Origin: Candidatus Colimorpha onthohippi | GTDB lineage: Bacteria; Bacteroidota; Bacteroidia; Bacteroidales; P3 | Direction: 5' to 3' | DNA: 11,846 nucleotides | NCBI GenBank assembly: GCA_018064565.1 | Contig: JAGHVA010000228.1 | Span: 1-11,846, forward strand | Part shown: positions 1 to 7,200 of the stretch, piece by piece | Layout of the letters: each line of letters opens with the position of its first letter | Position numbering within the stretch: position 1 is the stretch's first letter | Position numbers and translations under genes: made by a program | The notes under the pieces: generated by a model | What the model was told of the DNA's origin: nothing | Database searches by the model: none | Seen by the model: the letters and a program-made list of their open reading frames with translations, nothing else

Positions 1-1240
1 CCACATATATATAATATGGCGTGTTCTCGCTGAGTTCGGTGAGCGAGAGCGAGAGGTTGCGAGCCTCGGTGGTAACATGCGCCACCTTGACGTCTGCGCC
101 ACCAGTGGCGAACTGCCCGGCGGACTCCACATCCACCGACGAGGCTATGGCAGCCACAAGGGCGGCATTGTCGAGTCGGCTCTTGCTCACCACCACGTCG
201 AAACCGCCGAAATAGTCGGCAGTGTCGAAACGCCACGCAAGGTTGATGCGCGAGGTGCTGTCCTCGGCATCGCGGGTGGCAACGAGGTCCTTCACCTCGG
301 CACACTTGGCGGCGAAATCGCAGAAGTTGAAACGAGCGTTGGCACGATAACTCTCAACGTACGTACCCACAACACTGTTGTTCACCAACGGCATACCATT
401 GCCGTCGAAGGTCAGCTTCCATGTGGCAAGGTCGTTGGTGGAGTAGCGGCTCACACGCTGGTAGGTGTTGAGCGGGTCAGCGGTGTTGGTGTTCCCGGTA
501 TAGTAGAAACGATAGTTGCCATCGTGATATACACCGCTGTTGGCTGGGTTGTAGTGGTGCATAACAGCCACCACAATGTTTCTGCCCTCGTAGTAGAACT
601 CATCGTCGAAAGGTATGGTGCACCAGCCCTGGCCGTCCTGGTTGTAGAACCGATAGGTTCCCTCGAAGACTTTCTGCATATTGTGGACCGAAATCCAGCC
701 GTCCGTCATGCGCTCCTGACTGGTATTGCCTATATACACGGTAATGTCGCGAGGCGTCTCGAATCCACCCACATAGTTGAACGAGATGGAGCCGATATAG
801 CCGCTCTCGTGCGTCATCATGGCTTTCTGGTAAATCTCCTGCGTATAGCCACGGTACTCGCTTGCCACAAACGGATAGCAGTAACTTGGCCAATCCCAGT
901 GATTCAACTGGTTGGAGTAATCGTATGTAACGTTGTCGCAAGATATGGTGTCGGCAGTCGTGACCTCGAACGGCACCCACGCAGAGTATTGCTCGCCCTC
1001 GCACACGCTACGCAGATAGGCGTAATAGTGCGTATTCCTATCCAGACCAACGGTGTCGAACGCATACACTCCGGCGGCGACAGTGCGTTTGTCGGCTGCT
1101 GCCAGCGCATCGTCGTCAAGGGCGGTGCGACACAAAACTATCTGGTGCGCCACCTCGGCATTGGCATTCTGCCAAGCGAAGGTCAGGCGACGACGACCCA
1201 CATACGTCGTATCAAAATCAGTTGGCTGCGAGCAGGCGGG
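1..1240 (-). other. C-terminal part in window: Fn3, second beta-sandwich type, truncated Fn3
   Basis: Residues about 2979-3072 form a tenth Fn3 (CSQPTDFDTTYVGRRRLTF at the start, THYYAYLRSVCEGEQYSAW near the end). Residues about 3074-3285 are not a MAM-like module: they contain YIGSISFNYVGGFETPRDIT, then VYIGNTSQERM, GWCTIPFDDEFYYEG and RNIVVAVMHHYNP. This 'I.sIsF....g....R.i.VYmG.Ts', 'W..I.f..pF.Y.G..NlvVav' pattern recurs in secreted Bacteroidetes proteins near Fn3 domains; I know no function for it. An eleventh Fn3 starts at CAEVKDLVATRD and reaches LTELSENTPYYIYV at the edge. That is mid-domain, so the protein certainly continues. Confidence 0.75.
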
Positions 1241-4200
1241 GACGGTAACGGTAACCACCCACTCCTGCGTACTGTCTGGGTTCTCGGCTATGACGGTATA
1301 GGTTACAGGCGAGGTGAAGTCGTTGGCGGTGGTGCCGCTCTCCTGCAACACGCCGCCGACCTTGGCTGTAGCGTTTGCATGGCCAAGGGTGAAATCGGCG
1401 ACCAACGCAGACGGGTCGGTACCAGCCGGCAGCAGCACACTGACGGTATGGTTCTCCCTGTCTATTTCGACCTGCTGGTTCTCGGCAGCGATGCCGTTGA
1501 TGGCATAGGCGACGATGTCGGTGTTGTTGTCCTGAATCAACTCCAGACGAATATCGTCGATCTGGAGACTCGTCTGCGTGGTGGTAGTCGATTTGTCGCG
1601 GAAAGCGATGTAATAGTAGGTGCTTTCGTCGTTACGCATCGCTTCAGGCATCAAAGCACCGAAATCCTCGATAGTGTAATCCCATATCCAACACTCGTTG
1701 CAGTTGCGCGGCAACTCCGCCAACGGCGTATAGGTCGATTCATCCCACGGGTCGGTCATCACACCTATCGAATAGACACTGTTGCCCGAATTGCGCAACA
1801 CATAGTTGAACTTTATCTTCAGTTGCTGTGCCGAATACTTGAACCTCGGCATACAGCCTATGCTTTGCGTAGGATAAGCGTATGTGTGCAGACCTAACGA
1901 CATACCCCATGGGTGACCGTTCCAATCACTCCAATAGGTAGTCATGTACGGATAGGTCTCGTTGTCGGTAGTACCCTCAAACGTGGAGTAAATCCTGCCC
2001 GAGAAGCCCCAGCACTGCGGCATGTAATCGTAGTTATAGCCAAAATAGGTGGCATACCAATGTTGGTTGTAACTGTCGCCATAATCGGTGTTGAGGTGGC
2101 GCGGGAAGTCGGTATAGCTGTCGAAATTCTGGACGTAAGGTACGTCGAACGTGCCGCAAGGAGCCACGAAGAAGAGTTTGGCTGGATCGCTGTACTCTCC
2201 GTTGGCGCAGCGTGCACTCACCCAGATGTCGTATTTGCGCGCCGGCTCAAAGCCCGTAAGCGTGATGTGCGGAGTGTTGCCCTCTACGGTCTTGATGGTG
2301 CCGGAGCCCAGGGTATAGCCACTGCGGCCATATTCCACCTTATAGCCCGTCGCTCCTTCAACGGCATCCCACACGAAGCCCAACGTATCCTCCGTGGAGG
2401 TTACACCGCCCAACGTCCGTATGTTCTTGGGCATACCGCACGGCTCGCTCTCATAGACCTCGACGTTGTCGATAAACATCGAGTTGTAACTGTGCCACTG
2501 GTGCGTGGCCCAGTGCTTGATGGTGATGTAGCAATTCTGGTTCTCAGGAGCGTTGGCGAACGACTGGCGTATGGTCTCGAACGACGAGGTACGGGTAATA
2601 GGCACGCTCACTGGAACGAAGGTGCCAGCGGGGTCGGCGGGGTCGGTGCAATAACCAATGGTGGTCTGACCCCAATAGTCGCTGAAAGCACGGAAATCGA
2701 ACTGGAACGTCAGCCTGTTGAGCGGCACGTTGAAGAGCGGCAACATGGCATATAGCGTCTTGCCGTCGCCCGACGCCATACCGAGGGCGTTGCCATCGAC
2801 GGCGAAGGTGTTGGCACGCGTCAGATAGACCTTGGGCGTGGAGGCCTGGCGGTAACTGCCATGCCAGTCGCTGCGCGTGGCAAGGTCGCTGAAACGCCAG
2901 CAATAGGGCAGTTCGCGGCTGGGAGCCTGAATATCCGACGGGTCGTCCGAACGGTTGGATATATCCAACGTGTAACTGTTGAAATCCTCACGGTACGGCA
3001 CCGGTATGGCACCGCTGCACGGCGTGCGGTAGGTCTGGAACGAAACATCGCTGTACTGGTCGCCACACTTGTTGTAAACATAGAAATCGTAGAGCGAACC
3101 GGCATAGAGGTTCAGCATCAGCTGCGTGGTGTTGTTGTCGTCAATGTCGATTACAGTGCCCGTTCCGACCTCGAAGCCATGGAGGCCATACTCCACACGG
3201 TAGCCCGAGACATTGTGGTTGTAGTCCCAACTGATAACCGTATTGCTCGCCTTGGTGCCAGCCATAGTTACGTTGGTGGGAGGCAGGCACGACGGCAGCT
3301 TGGTAACGACGATGCTGTCGAGTGCCAACACGCGGTCGTAGTTGATGGCGGAATAGCGGAACGCCACCTTGGCACCCGCCGGCAGCGCCGACAAGCCATA
3401 CTGGCTCATGTCGAACTCCTCCTTGTACCACTGCTCGGTGCGGTTGTTGCGATAGGTAGCCAACGCCACGAAGGTGCCGGGATCCTTGGGGTCGGACATG
3501 TAGCCGAAATCCATTCGGTTGTTGTTCTCGGTGCCATTGCTTAGATGGTAGTAGAAACTGACCTTCAACGAATCGATTGGCACCTCGAATTCGGGGAGGG
3601 TAACGATAGCCGCATTGCTGAAATCGCTAACACGGAACGTCAAGGCGCTGGTATAGGCTGGGTATTCAAGGCTCCATGTATAACCCTGATCATTATTACC
3701 ATGTGCACGATAAATAAAGACGTGCTGGTAGTCCTGCCACGTCTCACGCATGGTGGGCTGCTCCCAACAATATGGTAACTGCTGCAACGGATAATTGCCC
3801 TTCCAACCGCTACAGTCGTGGGTGTTATCACTGAAATAGCCGCCTACTATATAACTCGGATTCTCCATTGCCTCGACGTATGGTGTCTCCAGAGAACGAG
3901 GCGAACAACCAGAACGGCTGCTAATCATGGTAGTGGGGCAGGCAACGCCATCCTTTACTGCAGAGACATAAAAGTCGTAGATATTGGCGATGGAAAGACC
4001 CGTCAACGTATCGCACGGGTGGCTGGTATAAACCACATAACGACCCGTACCCTCCTGGAAACCACGCACATCGTATTCTATGCGATACTGCGTCACACCA
4101 GGTATGCTATCCCATTTCAAAACGACCGCCGAAGGCAACTTGTCGGCAACTTTGAGGTGTGTTATCTCTGGGCACGATGGTACAAAATTGACCTCAATAT

Positions 4201-7200
4201 CATCTATCATAATACGCCTATGATAATTGTCGGAGCCCGTCATCGGACAACAGAACGCCATGACCGCCCCTTGAGGATAAGAGACACCAGCCTTGGCATA
4301 ATTGATGGTATATTGCTTAAATGAGTTTTGATATCGAGGTATTATAGCCAATGGCACAAATGTAGCGGGGTTGTTACGGTCGGTCATATAACCCACCTCA
4401 AGTTGCGGGCCAGACAAAGCCACATTATCGTCTGGTCTGTGTTTATACCAGAAACTCATCTGCAACGTATCGAGGCTGTATTCAAACTCCGGCAGCGCAG
4501 CGGTGATGTCCTGATGGGCGTTGCGGCTAATAAAAATCAAAGAATAGGAACCGCTGTGGTTGTACTCGTCGTTACGTCCGGGGCAGAACAGGTAACTACG
4601 GGCGTATGCGTTCCACCAATCGCCGGCGGCGGCATCCACACCCTTGAGTGTCCAGCAATGGGCGATGCGGTGGTTGGGCCAGTTGTCGGTTGTTACCCTA
4701 TCGTTCTGACCCCAGCCATCGCTGCAGCTGGCTCCCCAGTCGGCAGCACAACGTTCAAAGTCCTCGCTATACGGCACGGCGTGCTTGCCGCAGGTGGTCT
4801 GGAACTCCACCTTCGTGCTGCAAGGCTCGCCATAGCCATTCACCACCCCGCAATAAGCTTTGACCGTATAGGCATAGCGAGTACCCATATTGAGGTTACG
4901 CAACGTGTGGGTAACCACGTTGGAGCCATCGGTAACCATTACGGTGTCGGTAAACTCCGGTGTTATAAAGCCGGGCTTGCCATACATCACTACATATTTG
5001 GTGGCGGTGGTGAGCCCCTCGTCGCTGACATAGCCGCGCCAGCGCAGCACCGCACTGTCGCAACCCGTGCCGACCACGGTAAGGTCGGTGGGCGTGCCAC
5101 ACGACGGCGCCGAGGGGGTGTAATAAAGGTCGATGTCATCGACAGCCGCCGGCACACCGTCGCAATAGGTGTCGTTGCTATTCCAGTAGGCGACAATACG
5201 GTAGTCGTTCTCGGCGAGGTCGAGTTTCTGCGTCCTGTACTGCCATGTGTTTTGCAGATAGAGGTTGCGGCCTATGTCGTAGCCCATGTTGTAGGCGAAG
5301 CCCGCACTCTGGGCGGCAAGGTTCATATTCAGGTAGTCGCACGTAGAGCAGTTGTTCCAGCCGTAGTTCTTCCAATAGTAGCGCACCGTGTAGTTGGCGG
5401 CGGGCAGACGCTGCGGCAAGTCGTAGTACATATAGACAGCTGCGGCGGTGGTGTATTTGTAGTCGCGGCTGTTGTTGGTGATATACAGAGCCTTGTTGCC
5501 GCCGTGCACCGCATCGGGATGGCTGCCCACCATCCACCAGTCCTTGTAGTCCTCTTGGTTGTAAATCTGCCACCCATGCTCACCCTCGAAATCCTGATGA
5601 TAGACATAGCTCTTGCACACCTTGCTCCAACTGCCAGCGCCTTCGCCGCAGTCCGCCTTCACACGGTACCAGTACCAAGTGCCGTTGTTCAAGCCACGGA
5701 CTATATGGCTGTTGGTGCCAATGCCCGTAACCTCGACGACTCCGTCGCTGAAGTCCTCGGTGGTACTGTACTGCAACGTGTAGTTGGCACCGTCGCACGC
5801 CTTGTTCCAGTTAGCCTGTGCACACAACTGGCCGTATTCCGCCGACCATGCCGAGGTTACATTCATTTGCGGCTTCTCCTGGTTGGTGAAGACCTGTATG
5901 GAGTCGATAAAAGCATGATGATAATAGTAGTGATTGGCAGTGGGCACTAATCTAAACGCTATGTAATAGGTAGTATCGGGACTGAGACCCGCCTGCGAAA
6001 AATCATACGTCTTCTTGGTCCATGTTGTAGTATAGTCATACTTCGACACCAACGGACGGAACTTGCTGGTATCGGTCAGCGATGTTGTTACGCCCAATTG
6101 TAATAATGCCGTATTAAAGTGATCATGGTTACCGCGATACCAGAAACTAATAGAGGTCTCGCTCAAATGTTTTTCGACTGCTGGCATTATAGCCACAGCA
6201 GGATTAGTATAAGCAAAACTATATGTATATAACGCCAACGAGCGTCTGTCGCCACTCTCTGGATATCCTATTTGATTGGTCAAATACATTGATGGCGAAT
6301 GATTTGCATCGGTGTGCGAATTATAATAATCGTTATCGGGAAATGACCAACAGGTAGGCATTGTAGTAGCAACATGACCACCATTGCAATTATAATGCCA
6401 ACATGATGAGAATGTTGAAAACTCTTGGAAGTCCTCGTCGTAGGGCAATGTCTTTACACATGTGGTGGCGAACTGCTGCACCACGCCCCACTCGCTCTCG
6501 CCGCCACCGCACACCGACTTCATACTATATTTATATTGTGTGTTGGCAGTCAGCCCCGTCAGCACCTTCTCGCTGCCCGTGGCATCGACAACGGTATAGG
6601 TGGCAGGGTTGTTGATGTCGAATGTCGCTGCCTCGCCGTAGGCTATCTTAAAGGCGGTGGCTTCGGGGCAATAACTGTGCCAACGCAGCGTGGCCTTGTC
6701 GCCTTCTACGTTCACTATCTCATCAACAGGTGCCACAGGGGCGGAGCATCCGTAGTTGCGCTCCACCTTTATATCATCTATATATATGTATCCCTTGTCA
6801 TAGTCTCCCACAATGGCATCGTACCTGTTGCGGAAGGCGATGTACTTGTATTTCGTTCCATCAATGCCGAAATCGGCAAGGTTGAGTCCGTTGACCTCTA
6901 CCCAGTTCATGCTCTTCAACCGCATCAGGGGCAGGAAACTTCCGTCGTCGTAGGGCGACGTCATCACCCCCAAGTAGGGCTCGCCATACTCGCGGTAGTC
7001 GTACTGACGATACTTGAAACTAATACGCAGGCTGTCGGCTCCTACGCCGAAATAGGGCAGCACCGCTATGGGTTGCGCTCCATAGTGCGACTGCAGTACA
7101 AGGCTGTGACTGCTGTTGTAAGCCCACGACCCAGTGCCCTGAATCCATATCCTACCAAAATAGGTGTTAAGGATGTAGTCGTAGTCGTTGAGGCCACGAT

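Noticed and set aside
77..1897. 606-codon plus-strand open frame
   Set aside because: It is exactly opposite the codons of the giant minus-strand gene. The minus translation has recognisable Fn3, DUF5018-like and beta-sandwich motifs, whereas this frame gives a Val/His/Arg-rich sequence with no domain.
4328..5950. 540-codon plus-strand open frame
   Set aside because: Antisense shadow in the same register as the other plus-strand frames in the region; it stays open because the real gene avoids TTA, CTA and TCA codons.
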